64,000 nucleotides of DNA. It comes from UBA1413 sp964567485. GTDB taxonomy: Bacteria > Bacteroidota > Bacteroidia > Bacteroidales > Prolixibacteraceae. Shown here piece after piece: positions 33,760 to 42,700 of this stretch. Under the pieces are notes generated by a model. It saw only the letters and a list, made by a program, of their open reading frames with translations. It was not told where the DNA came from and searched no databases. The DNA is taken from contig CAZMMX010000003.1 of NCBI GenBank assembly GCA_964567485.1, forward strand, positions 62,001 through 126,000, in the 5' to 3' direction. The position numbers were made by a program, and so were the translations under genes. Positions within the stretch are counted from its first letter, which is position 1. Each line of letters starts with the position of its first letter.

Positions 33760-35943
33760 ATGTCAAGGAAAACTGAATTAACAGGATACCTCCAGAAATA
33801 TTTCGGATTTGACAGGTTCAAAGGGGAACAGGAAGAGGCCATTTTGAGCGTTTTGGAAGGGAACAACATCTTCGTGCTGATGCCCACAGGCGGGGGTAAG
33901 TCGCTGATATACCAATTGCCGGCCGTGATGATGGAGGGCACAGCCATTGTAATATCTCCGCTGATCGCTTTGATGAAGAACCAGGTAGACTCGATGAGGG
34001 GGATCTCGATGGAAGACAACATTGCCCATTTCCTCAATTCTTCATTGTCGAAGTCAGCCATTCAAGAGGTAAAGGACGATGTTACGGCAGGGAAGACCAA
34101 GTTACTCTATGTGGCCCCCGAGTCCCTGACCAAGGAAGAGAACGTGGAGTTTCTCAAGAACATCAAAATTTCGTTTTATGCTGTGGATGAAGCGCATTGT
34201 ATTTCTGAGTGGGGTCATGATTTCAGGCCTGAATACCGGAGGATCAGGCCTATCGTGCAGGAGATCGGCGCAGCGCCCATCATAGCCCTGACGGCAACGG
34301 CCACCGCCAAGGTGCAACATGATATCCAGAAGAACCTGGGCATCCTGGATGCCAGGGTTTTCAAGGCCTCCTTCAACCGGCCCAATCTTTACTATGAGGT
34401 GCGGCCCAAGATCAAACCCGAAAACCAGATTATCCGATTCATCAAGGAAAATCCCGGTAAATCGGGGATCATCTATTGCCTGAGCCGGAAAAAGGTGGAA
34501 GAACTCGCTGAAACACTGAGAATTAACGAAATCAAGGTCTTGCCTTACCATGCCGGCATGGATGCCGCCACCCGCAGTCTGAACCAGGACAGGTTTCTCA
34601 TGGAGGAGGTCGACGTGATGGTCGCCACCATCGCCTTTGGCATGGGGATCGACAAACCCGACGTGCGGTATGTCATCCACTATGATATCCCCAAGAGCCT
34701 CGAGGGGTATTACCAGGAAACCGGGCGTGCCGGCCGCGACGGCGGAGAGGGGAAATGCATCACCTTTTACAGCTACAAGGATATCCAGAAACTCGACAAG
34801 TTCATGCATGGCAAACCGGTGGCAGAACAGGAAATCGGCCGCCAGCTGCTGCTCGACACCGTCTCCTATGCCGAAACCGCCATCTGCCGCCGCATCATCC
34901 TGCTCCACTATTTCGGGGAAAAATATGAGTCCGAAAATTGCGGAAACTGCGACAACTGCCTTAATCCCAAGGAGATCCTGGAAGCCAGCGACGAGGTGGT
35001 ACGGGCACTGGAAACTATCCATGAAGTCAAGGAAAAATATAAGGCCGAACATATTGCCGACATCCTGGTGGGGAAACCCTCAGCGGCAGTCAAATCCTTC
35101 CACCACGATGAACTGGAATCTTTCGGGACGGGAGACGACCACGACGAGCATTTCTGGAATGCCGTCTTCAGGCAGTCTATGGTGGCCGGACTGATCACCA
35201 AGGATATCGAGAATTACGGGTTACTGAAAATCACCCCCGCAGGCCATGAATTCATGCAGAATCCCCGGCCCTTCCAGCTGGTTAAAAACCACCGTTATGA
35301 AGACGAAGAGGATGATTCGGCATCGGGTGCCCCGGCCGGAGGATCGGGAGGAGATCCCGAGCTTTTTAACATGCTGAAGGAACTCCGCAAAAGCATCGCC
35401 AAAAAACACAACCTCCCCCCCTATGTCATCTTTCAGGATCCTTCCCTGGCCGATATGTCGATTCAATACCCCATCACCTTCGACGAACTCCAGAAGATCC
35501 AGGGTGTCGGACAGGGAAAAGCACAGCGCTATGGCAAGGAATTTCTCTCCCTGATCAGCAAATATGTCGAAGAGAACGAGATTGAAAGGCCCCAGGACCT
35601 GGTAGTGCGCCAGGTGGCCAACAAATCAAAGATGAAGGTGTACATCATCCAAAGCATCGACAGAAAGATCTCCCTCGAAGATATCGCCGAAGCAAAGGGC
35701 ATCGAATTTGCTGAACTACTGAGTGAAATCGAGGCCATCGTCAATTCAGGGACCCACATCAACATCGATTATTATATCAATGAGGTGCTCGACGAAGAAC
35801 AACAGGAAGAGGTTTTCGACTATTTCCGTGCAACCGAGAACGATTCCGTAGAGGCAGCCATTGCCGAACTGGGGGAAGAGGAATACAGCGAAGATTATAT
35901 CCGACTGATGCGTATCAAGTTTCTTTCCGACATGGGCAATTGA
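33760..35943 (+). CDS. recQ: ATP-dependent DNA helicase RecQ
   Basis: 727 residues. The superfamily 2 helicase core (1 to about 340) has Walker A MPTGGGKSL, DEAH as VDEAHCISEWGHDFRPEY (RecQ-specific aromatic loop), and motif VI QETGRAGRDG. The zinc-binding RQC region has CRRIILLHYFGE and CGNCDNC. An HRDC domain follows (about 525-605, LPPYVIFQDPSLADM), then a C-terminal helical extension ending in an acidic tail, as is usual for Bacteroidota RecQ. It unwinds DNA in recombination and fork repair. Confidence 0.97.
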   Translation: MSRKTELTGYLQKYFGFDRFKGEQEEAILSVLEGNNIFVLMPTGGGKSLIYQLPAVMMEGTAIVISPLIALMKNQVDSMRGISMEDNIAHFLNSSLSKSAIQEVKDDVTAGKTKLLYVAPESLTKEENVEFLKNIKISFYAVDEAHCISEWGHDFRPEYRRIRPIVQEIGAAPIIALTATATAKVQHDIQKNLGILDARVFKASFNRPNLYYEVRPKIKPENQIIRFIKENPGKSGIIYCLSRKKVEELAETLRINEIKVLPYHAGMDAATRSLNQDRFLMEEVDVMVATIAFGMGIDKPDVRYVIHYDIPKSLEGYYQETGRAGRDGGEGKCITFYSYKDIQKLDKFMHGKPVAEQEIGRQLLLDTVSYAETAICRRIILLHYFGEKYESENCGNCDNCLNPKEILEASDEVVRALETIHEVKEKYKAEHIADILVGKPSAAVKSFHHDELESFGTGDDHDEHFWNAVFRQSMVAGLITKDIENYGLLKITPAGHEFMQNPRPFQLVKNHRYEDEEDDSASGAPAGGSGGDPELFNMLKELRKSIAKKHNLPPYVIFQDPSLADMSIQYPITFDELQKIQGVGQGKAQRYGKEFLSLISKYVEENEIERPQDLVVRQVANKSKMKVYIIQSIDRKISLEDIAEAKGIEFAELLSEIEAIVNSGTHINIDYYINEVLDEEQQEEVFDYFRATENDSVEAAIAELGEEEYSEDYIRLMRIKFLSDMGN

Positions 35944-35984
35944 GGAGTCCCCCCCCTTTGGGGTGAGAATTAAAGAATTTTGAA

Positions 35985-35992
35985 TATTTTTG
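35985..35992 (+). promoter_or_regulatory. Candidate -7 box (TATTTTTG) for ahcY
   Basis: Perfect TAnnTTTG, 20 bases upstream of the ahcY ATG; a TTTG at 35957-35960 is 24 bases further upstream, slightly longer than ideal spacing. Confidence 0.5.
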
Positions 35993-36012
35993 CCCAAAAT
36001 TTCTAAAACACG

Positions 36013-37425
36013 ATGGAAGGAAAGATGATGAACAATTATAAGGTAGCCGATATTCATCTGGCTGATTTTGGAAGGAAAGAGATAGAGATTGCGGAGAAGG
36101 AGATGCCGGGGCTGATGTCGATCAGGCGGAGGTTCAGTGCTGCTCAGCCGCTGAAGGGTGCCCGAATCACGGGAAGTCTTCACATGACGGTTCAAACCGC
36201 AGTGCTCATTGAGACACTGGCGGCCCTGGGCGCAGAAGTGCGCTGGGCCAGTTGCAATATTTTCTCCACACAGGACCACGCCGCTGCAGCCATTGCCAGC
36301 ACGGGGATTCCCGTATTTGCCTGGAAAGGAGAATCCCTGGAAGAGTATTGGTGGTGTACCGACCGCGCCCTCGATTTCGGGGAGGGCAAGGGTCCCCACC
36401 TTATCGTTGACGACGGAGGAGACGCCACTCTGATGGTTCACCGCGGATATCAGGCCGAAAAAGACCCCTCGGTGCTCGACCGGCCCGCCGATGGAGAAGA
36501 TGAAGTTCAGCTGAACGCCATCCTCCGGAAAATCCTCCATGAAACCCCCACCCGCTGGAGTAACGCCGCCCGCGACATCAGGGGAGTCTCCGAAGAGACC
36601 ACCACAGGGGTACACCGTCTTTACCAAATGAAGGAAAACGGAGAACTCCTGTTCCCTGCCATCAACGTGAACGACTCAGTAACCAAGTCGAAATTCGACA
36701 ATCTCTACGGTTGCCGGGAATCCCTGGCCGATGGTATTAAAAGGGCTACCGATGTGATGATCGCTGGCAAGGTAGTGATCGTGGCCGGTTATGGCGACGT
36801 GGGTAAAGGATGTGCCCGCTCCATGCGGGGTTACGGCGCCCGCGTGATCGTCACCGAAATCGACCCCATCTGTGCCCTGCAGGCTGCCATGGAAGGCTTT
36901 GAAGTGAAAACCATGGAAGAAGCCCTGCCCGAAGGAAATATCTTTGTGACCACCACCGGAAACCGTGACGTGATCACCGCAGACCACATGGCCACCATGA
37001 AAGACCAGGCCATCGTTTGCAATATCGGCCACTTCGATAACGAAATCCAGGTAGCAAGGCTCGAAAAATGGCCGGGAATCGTGAAATTGAATATCAAACC
37101 GCAGGTCGATAAATATACTTTCAGTGACGGACATGCCATATTCCTGCTGGCTGAAGGAAGGCTGGTCAACCTGGGATGCGCCACCGGCCACCCCTCTTTT
37201 GTGATGAGCAACTCCTTCACAAATCAGACACTGGCACAACTGGAACTGTGGCAGAACAACCCGGAGATTGGGGTTTACCGTCTTCCCAAACACCTCGACG
37301 AAGAGGTGGCCCGTCTCCACCTGGAACAGCTGGGAGTCACACTCACCACCCTCACCAAAGAGCAGGCCGACTATATCGGGGTGCCCGCAAAAGGACCCTA
37401 CAAGCCGGAACACTACCGCTACTGA
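36013..37425 (+). CDS. ahcY: Adenosylhomocysteinase
   Basis: 470 residues of S-adenosylhomocysteine hydrolase. Conserved: GSLHMTVQTAVLIETL, WASCNIFSTQDHAAAA, NVNDSVTKSKFDN, the NAD-binding VAGYGDVGKGCA and the terminal GPYKPEHYRY, whose Lys and Tyr contact NAD. It breaks down SAH to adenosine and homocysteine with bound NAD, relieving methyltransferase inhibition. Start ATG at 36013 (MEGKMMNNYKVADIHLADFG); inner ATGs at codons 5 and 6 are possible. Single gene with its own promoter box. Confidence 0.97.
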   Translation: MEGKMMNNYKVADIHLADFGRKEIEIAEKEMPGLMSIRRRFSAAQPLKGARITGSLHMTVQTAVLIETLAALGAEVRWASCNIFSTQDHAAAAIASTGIPVFAWKGESLEEYWWCTDRALDFGEGKGPHLIVDDGGDATLMVHRGYQAEKDPSVLDRPADGEDEVQLNAILRKILHETPTRWSNAARDIRGVSEETTTGVHRLYQMKENGELLFPAINVNDSVTKSKFDNLYGCRESLADGIKRATDVMIAGKVVIVAGYGDVGKGCARSMRGYGARVIVTEIDPICALQAAMEGFEVKTMEEALPEGNIFVTTTGNRDVITADHMATMKDQAIVCNIGHFDNEIQVARLEKWPGIVKLNIKPQVDKYTFSDGHAIFLLAEGRLVNLGCATGHPSFVMSNSFTNQTLAQLELWQNNPEIGVYRLPKHLDEEVARLHLEQLGVTLTTLTKEQADYIGVPAKGPYKPEHYRY

Positions 37426-37431
37426 TCCTCT

Positions 37432-37517
37432 CAGGAGGGAATGGTTCCTCCCTGCCGGGAAAAACGGACTTTCCCGCAACCATGGCCGATGCCGTCATTC
37501 CCGGGAATGGCGGCATC
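37432..37517. terminator. Triple hairpin region with a 30-bp palindrome between ahcY and the Rieske-like gene
   Basis: Three successive inverted repeats: CAGGAGGGA/TTCCTCCCTG (37432-37454, one bulge), CGGGAAA/TTTCCCG (37456-37476), and a 15-base-arm palindrome 37488-37517 (GATGCCGTCATTCCC and its complement, one T-G pair). The last overlaps the neighbouring stop codon by 2 bases. No T-tract. Probably ends both convergent transcripts, but this is inference. Confidence 0.55.
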
Positions 37518-37929
37518 AGTTATATATCCTGAGAATATTGCCGGCTGACGATACATGATAGGGCTGCAGGCCCTGCGTGGCAGGCCCTTTCAGGGGTTGG
37601 CCCCCTCCCATCAGCATATACTGTGACCCGCAACGCGAACAGGTAGCCAGGGGACCATCAACAACAACAGGAAGCTGTGGATCCTTCTCATGCGTGCAGG
37701 CCGCATCAAATGCATACCAGGAACCCGGATACTCACAATATACGATCACCCCTGCATATCCGGCACCCCTGAAATATACAGAGTTCCCGGTCACCATCAG
37801 CTCATTGGTGATGTTAAGATCAATCGTCATATAGACCGGAACATAGGGAATCACCTGGTACTGCTCTTTGTCACAGGCCACCATCATGAGCATCGCCGAC
37901 ACCATCCCGATGAAAAACTTTCTGGTCAT
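37516..37929 (-). CDS. Rieske-like lipoprotein with Cys-X-His / Cys-X-X-Cys ligand set
   Basis: 137 residues. The signal peptide ends in lipobox MVAC (Cys19). The mature part resembles a Rieske fold: AACTHEKD (Cys78, His80) is the first ligand motif, and TCSRCGSQYMLMGGGQPLKGPA the second. In ordinary Rieske proteins the second motif is CxxHGS; here His is replaced by Cys100 (codon TGC at 37630-37632). If a 2Fe-2S cluster is bound it would have three Cys and one His ligands. Function unknown; a periplasmic or outer-membrane-anchored redox or metal protein is likely. It converges with ahcY. Confidence 0.75.
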   Translation of the reverse strand: MTRKFFIGMVSAMLMMVACDKEQYQVIPYVPVYMTIDLNITNELMVTGNSVYFRGAGYAGVIVYCEYPGSWYAFDAACTHEKDPQLPVVVDGPLATCSRCGSQYMLMGGGQPLKGPATQGLQPYHVSSAGNILRIYN

Positions 37930-38024
37930 TTTCCCTGTTCCCTGATTTTTATTAACTTTACCCTTGATAAACAGCGAAGGTAGTTGTTTTATTTTTCAAG
38001 CCACCAGAAATTTAAAATCAGGTT

Positions 38025-38549
38025 ATGGAAGACATCGTTGTCATCATACTCACCCTGGCCTTTACGATCCTGGCTGCCGTCAACCAGAACAAAAAGAAAA
38101 AGGCGGCCGCAGAGAACAAGGCTCCGGTGCCCGACTTCTGGAAAGTTCTCTTTCCCGGGGGAGCAGATGAGGGAATGCCGCCACAGCCTTATGTCGTGTC
38201 GGAGGAACCTTCTGGCAGGGAAGCAGGAGCCCATCGCGAAGGGGAACCTTTCGAAGAGGGTGCCCGGGTCAGCAGGAGGATAACACCACAACCGGCCTCT
38301 CCGGTCACAGTTGCCCCGGAAAGCAGGTTTCCGAACGCCGGGTTTCCTTCCCGGGCCACCACTCCCGGGAATCGCCGTGGAGTGCACACCCCGGCCTTCA
38401 ACATGGAAGGCTCCGAAAAAAAAACCACCCCCGGAGGGCAACAGCTCCCCCCTCCTCAGGAGAATGATGAATCCCCTTCCGTAATGGACGATTTCTCCCT
38501 TCGGAAGGCCGTTATCTATCACGAAATACTTGACCCTAAATATTTTTAG
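38025..38549 (+). CDS. Conserved single-pass membrane protein with Pro-rich linker
   Basis: 174 residues starting MEDIVVIILTLAFTILAAVN, one N-terminal membrane segment followed by a Lys-rich patch (QNKKKKAAAEN), a low-complexity Pro/Gly/Glu-rich region (about 40-150), and a short ordered C-terminus FSLRKAVIYHEILDPKYF. This C-terminal motif recurs, in my recollection, in small Bacteroidota membrane proteins of unknown function. A possible promoter (TTC, 19 bases, TAACTTTA at 37953-37960) precedes it. greA lies downstream beyond a terminator. I cannot assign a role. Confidence 0.65.
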   Translation: MEDIVVIILTLAFTILAAVNQNKKKKAAAENKAPVPDFWKVLFPGGADEGMPPQPYVVSEEPSGREAGAHREGEPFEEGARVSRRITPQPASPVTVAPESRFPNAGFPSRATTPGNRRGVHTPAFNMEGSEKKTTPGGQQLPPPQENDESPSVMDDFSLRKAVIYHEILDPKYF

Positions 38550-38609
38550 GAGACAGGAAGGTCAATTGATTATTTTTAAGGCTTTCGTTTTAAAATTAAG
38601 GAAAAATAC

Positions 38610-38617
38610 TATTTTTG
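38610..38617 (+). promoter_or_regulatory. -7 promoter box (TATTTTTG) of the greA leader
   Basis: Perfect TAnnTTTG; a transcription start 5-8 bases later would coincide with the first base of the hairpin at 38623. A TTTCG at 38583-38587 is a loose -33 candidate. Confidence 0.55.
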
Positions 38618-38622
38618 CACAA

Positions 38623-38662
38623 GGAAGAGTCCTGAGATCTCAGGATTCTTTCTCTTTTTTTT
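38623..38662 (+). terminator. Terminator-like hairpin in the greA 5' leader
   Basis: GGAAGAGTCCTGA (38623-38635) pairs over 13 consecutive positions (two G-U) with TCAGGATTCTTTC (38640-38652), tetraloop GATC, followed by TC and eight T (38655-38662). The core TCCTGAGATCTCAGGA is a perfect palindrome. It lies between the -7 box at 38610-38617 and the greA ribosome site at about 38680. It could end the upstream gene's transcript, or act as a leader attenuator of greA; position right after a promoter box favours the second. Confidence 0.75.
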
Positions 38663-38678
38663 AATAGCTATCAAATTT

Positions 38679-38687
38679 AGGAGGAAT
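38679..38687 (+). promoter_or_regulatory. Strong Shine-Dalgarno sequence of greA
   Basis: TTAGGAGGAATAATA directly precedes the ATG at 38692. AGGAGG is rare in this window, where most genes have none, so greA is expected to be translated efficiently once the leader is read through. Confidence 0.7.
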
Positions 38688-38691
38688 AATA

Positions 38692-39165
38692 ATGACACGA
38701 AGTGTCTATCTCACCCATGAGGGATTAAAAAAGTTACGTGAGGAACTGGAATTTCTCATGAATGTGGAGAGGCCCAAGATATCGAAGCAGATCGGGGAAG
38801 CCATTGAGAAGGGAGACATCACGGAGAATGCCGAATATGATGCGGCCAAGGATGCTCAGGGATACCTGGAAGCCAAGATTGCCGGATTACAGTCGAAAAT
38901 TGCACATGCCAGGATTATCGACGAGTCGAAAATTGACACGAGCCAGGTGCAGATATTAAACAAGGTGACCATTAAGAACCGCAAGAACAATGCGGTGATG
39001 CAGTACACCATTGTTCCCGAGAGTGAAGCCAACCTGAAGGAAGGGAAACTCTCAGTATCTACTCCCATCGCCCAGGGACTGATGGGGAAAAAAGTGGGGG
39101 ACACCGTGGACATCACGGTCCCTGCGGGGATTATTCCCTTTGAGATCATAGAAATTTCAATGTAG
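38692..39165 (+). CDS. greA: Transcription elongation factor GreA
   Basis: 157 residues, standard GreA. The N-terminal coiled coil (1-75) contains the acidic tip GDITENAEYDAAKDAQ (Asp and Glu that enter the RNA polymerase secondary channel), and the C-terminal FKBP-like domain has GKKVGDTVDITVPAG. It rescues backtracked polymerase by stimulating RNA cleavage. The gene has a promoter box, a terminator-like leader hairpin and a strong ribosome site. The HIT gene begins 14 bases after its stop, forming a greA-HIT unit. Confidence 0.97.
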   Translation: MTRSVYLTHEGLKKLREELEFLMNVERPKISKQIGEAIEKGDITENAEYDAAKDAQGYLEAKIAGLQSKIAHARIIDESKIDTSQVQILNKVTIKNRKNNAVMQYTIVPESEANLKEGKLSVSTPIAQGLMGKKVGDTVDITVPAGIIPFEIIEISM

Positions 39166-39179
39166 AAAAACGTCAGACC

Positions 39180-39581
39180 ATGCCGTCAGTATTCACGAAG
39201 ATCATCAACAGTGAGATCCCTGCCTACAAAGTGGCTGAGACCGATGGCTATATCGCCTTCCTTGACATATCGCCGGTAGCTCCCGGCCATACCCTGGTGG
39301 TTCCCAAAAAAGAGGTCGATTATCTTTTCGACCTCGATGACGAGACCTACCTGGGTTTGCAGGCCTTTGCGAAGAAGGTGGCCCTGGGAATCAAAAAGGC
39401 CATACCCTGCCGTAAGGTGGGGGTGGCGGTGCTGGGACTGGAGGTGCCTCATGCTCATATCCACCTGGTTCCCATGCAGAATGAATCGGACCTGCTTAAC
39501 TTCGGCAGGAAACTCAGGCTCTCCCCTGAGGAATTCGTGGAAATCAGGGAAAAAATTGCCGGAGCCATATCCCTCAGATAA
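39180..39581 (+). CDS. HIT-family nucleotide hydrolase
   Basis: 133 residues. The histidine triad HAHIHLVPM near residue 97 is intact, and the N-terminus (MPSVFTKIINSEIPAYKVAE) matches Hint-like HIT proteins, which hydrolyse adenosine phosphoramidates or related nucleotide conjugates. The physiological substrate is not known from sequence. It follows greA at 14 bases, a pairing common in Bacteroidota as I recall. Confidence 0.92.
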   Translation: MPSVFTKIINSEIPAYKVAETDGYIAFLDISPVAPGHTLVVPKKEVDYLFDLDDETYLGLQAFAKKVALGIKKAIPCRKVGVAVLGLEVPHAHIHLVPMQNESDLLNFGRKLRLSPEEFVEIREKIAGAISLR

Positions 39582-39654
39582 TGGGGACGATCCCCTTTCC
39601 GGGGAAACTTATTAACAAGACCTGTCCTCCTCGGCCTAATTCAGTAATTTTACC

Positions 39655-39708
39655 TCCGGAAGGAGACCCCCACAGGGGCCCCGGGTTGTTGTCCTTCTCT
39701 CTTCCGGA
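39655..39708 (+). other. Stem-loop in the dnaE leader
   Basis: TCCGGAAGGAGA (39655-39666) pairs with TCTCTTCCGGA (39698-39708) with one bulged G, and an inner CCCC/GGGG pair lies between. A TAATTTTA box (39645-39652), one base from -7 consensus, is just upstream. It may be the 3' end of the HIT transcript or part of the dnaE leader. Confidence 0.4.
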
Positions 39709-39738
39709 AGCGTTGTTCATCAGATTACTGTCCAAGCC

Positions 39739-42700
39739 ATGATACCATTTACACACCTCCACGTCCACTCCCAGTATTCCATTCTCGACGGGGCTGCCAG
39801 CATAGATAGCCTGGTCAACAAGGCCAAAGCCGACAACATGACGGCCCTGGCGCTGACCGATCACGGAATGATGTTTGGTATCAAGGAGTTTCACCAGGCC
39901 TGCCTCAAGGCAGGCATCAAGCCCATTTTGGGGTGCGAGACCTATGTGGCCCAGCGCTCTATGGAAGATCGCACGGGCAAGGAAGACCGCTCGGGCGACC
40001 ACCTGGTATTGCTGGCCAAAAATAAAACCGGCTACCACAACCTCATCAAGCTGGTATCCCTGGCCAATATGGAAGGCTTTTACTACAAGCCGCGTATCGA
40101 CAAAGCTACTTTAGAACGCTATTCCGAAGGGCTGATTGCCTCAACGGCCTGTTTGGGCGGCGAAATCCCCTCCCTTCTGGGCGATGGAAGAATCAACGAT
40201 GCCGAAGAGTCGATCGCCTGGTTCCGCAGGGTCTTCGGCGACGATTTTTACCTCGAGATTCAGCGCCATCCCTCCGAAATCCCTGAACTGAGGAGAGAAG
40301 TCTACGACCGTCAGGTGGTGGTGAACGAACAGATCCTCGCCATGGGCCTCAAACATGGCATCAAAGTGATCGCCACCAACGACGTCCACTTCACCGATGC
40401 CCAGGATGCCGACGCCCATGACCTCCTGATTTGCCTCAACACCGGCAAGGACCTCGACGATCCTAACAGGATGAAGTATACCAAACAGGAGTGGTTTAAG
40501 ACCACCCAGGAGATGAACCTCCTCTTTGCCGACGTCCCCGAAGTCCTCGCCAATACCATGGAAGTCGCCGCCAAGGTGGAGCAGTATAAGATCGACGAAG
40601 CTCCCATTATGCCGGTGTTTCCGATTCCCGAAGAGTTCGGCACCGTCGAGGAGTTCCGCAGGAACCTGACCGAGGAAGGACTGATTGATGAATTCACGCT
40701 GGAAGACTACACCCGCCTGGGAGGGTATGAAAAGGTGGTGAGAATAAAATTTGAATCGGAGTATCTCAGGCACCTGGTCTACCAGGGGGCCCCCCGGCTG
40801 TATGGGGAACCGGTGCCGTCACAGGTCACCACCCGCCTTGACTTCGAACTCGGGGTCATCAAAAAGATGGGATACCCCGGCTATTTTCTCATCACCCAGG
40901 ACTTTATCAATGCCGCCCGCAGGATGGGGGTGCTGGTAGGCCCCGGAAGGGGATCAGCAGCAGGGGCTGCCGTATCGTACTGTACAGGAATCACCAATAT
41001 CGATCCCATCCGCCATAATCTCCTCTTTGAGCGCTTTCTCAATCCCGAAAGGGTTTCCCTGCCCGACGTCGACATCGACTTCGACGACGACGGCCGCCAG
41101 CAGGTGCTCGACTGGGTGGTGGAAAAATATGGGAAAGACAAGGTGGCCCATATCTGCACCTTTGCCACCATGGCGACCAAAATGGCGATCCGCGACGTGG
41201 CACGGGTACTGAAACTCCCCCTCCCCGAAGCCGACCGGCTCGCTAAATTGGTTCCCGAAGCCCCGAAAATGAACTTCAAAAAGGCATTCCAGGAAAGCCC
41301 CGAGCTGAAAAAAGAACGAAACTCCCCCAATCCGCTGATTGCCAAAACCATACGGTTTGCCGAAATTCTCGAGGGGTCGGTCAGGCAGTCGGGGGTACAT
41401 GCCTGCGGCATCCTGATCAGCCGTAATCCCCTGACCGACCATCTCCCCCTGATGCCCACCAAGGACGACAACCTGCCCACCACCCAATACGATGGCCGGT
41501 TCGTGGAGAGCCTGGGATTACTGAAAATGGACTTCCTGGGCCTCAAAACCCTCTCCATCATCAAGGAGTCCATTGAGAACATCCGGAAATCTCATGGGAC
41601 CACCCTCAATATCGATACCATTCCTATCGATGACCCGGTAACCTACGAGCTTTTCAGTAAGGGGGAGACCACGGCGATTTTCCAGTTTGAATCGGAAGGG
41701 ATGAAAAAGCACCTCAGGGAGCTGAAGCCCAACCGTTTTGAGGACCTGGTGGCCATGAACGCCCTCTACCGCCCCGGTCCCATGGATTATATCCCCGAAT
41801 TCATCGCCCGTAAAAACGGCAAGAAAAAGGTAGAGTATGATCTTCCCATGATGGAGAAATACCTGAGTGAAACCTATGGAATCACGGTTTACCAGGAACA
41901 GGTGATGCTTCTTTCGCGCCTCCTGGCCAATTTCACCCGGGGAGAATCAGATACGCTGCGCAAAGCCATGGGAAAGAAGATAGAAGCGCTAATGTTCAAG
42001 CTGAAAGAGAGGTTCGTCGGGGGATGCCTCTCCAATCCGCAGTTTCTGGAAGAGTGCCATCAGGTGAAAAAAGAACCCGGAGAGGTGATAGAAAAGATAT
42101 GGCACGACTGGGAATCTTTTGCCTCCTATGCCTTCAACAAATCGCACTCGGTGTGTTATGCCTATGTCGCATACCAAACCGGGTACCTGAAGGCCCACTA
42201 CCCTGCAGAATTCATGGCGGCGAACCTTAGCCGCAACCTCAGCCAGCTCTCCGAGATCACCAAATTCATGCAGGAGTGCAAAAGAATGAAAATGAACGTC
42301 CTGGGGCCTGATATCAATGAGAGCTTTGTGAAGTTCACCGTAAACCGGCATGGCAATATCCGCTTCGGGATGGCTGCCGTAAAGGGAGTCGGCGAAGGGG
42401 TAGTCAACGATATCGTCTCAGAACGGGAAAGAGGTGGTGAATTCAAGGATATCTTTGATTTTTCCGAAAGAGTCAACTTACAGAGCGTCACGAAAAAAAC
42501 CTTGGAAGCCCTGGCCATGGCCGGAGCCTTCGACAGTTTCGACTCCATCAGAAGGAGCCAGTTCTTTGCCGGAGAAAACGAGAACGACTCTGTCAATTTC
42601 ATTGAGAGGCTGGTCAGGTATGGCAGCAAAATCCAGATGGAGTCCCAGTCGATGCAGCAGAGCCTCTTCGGGGACTCGCCCTCCCACCAGGTGGTCCGCC

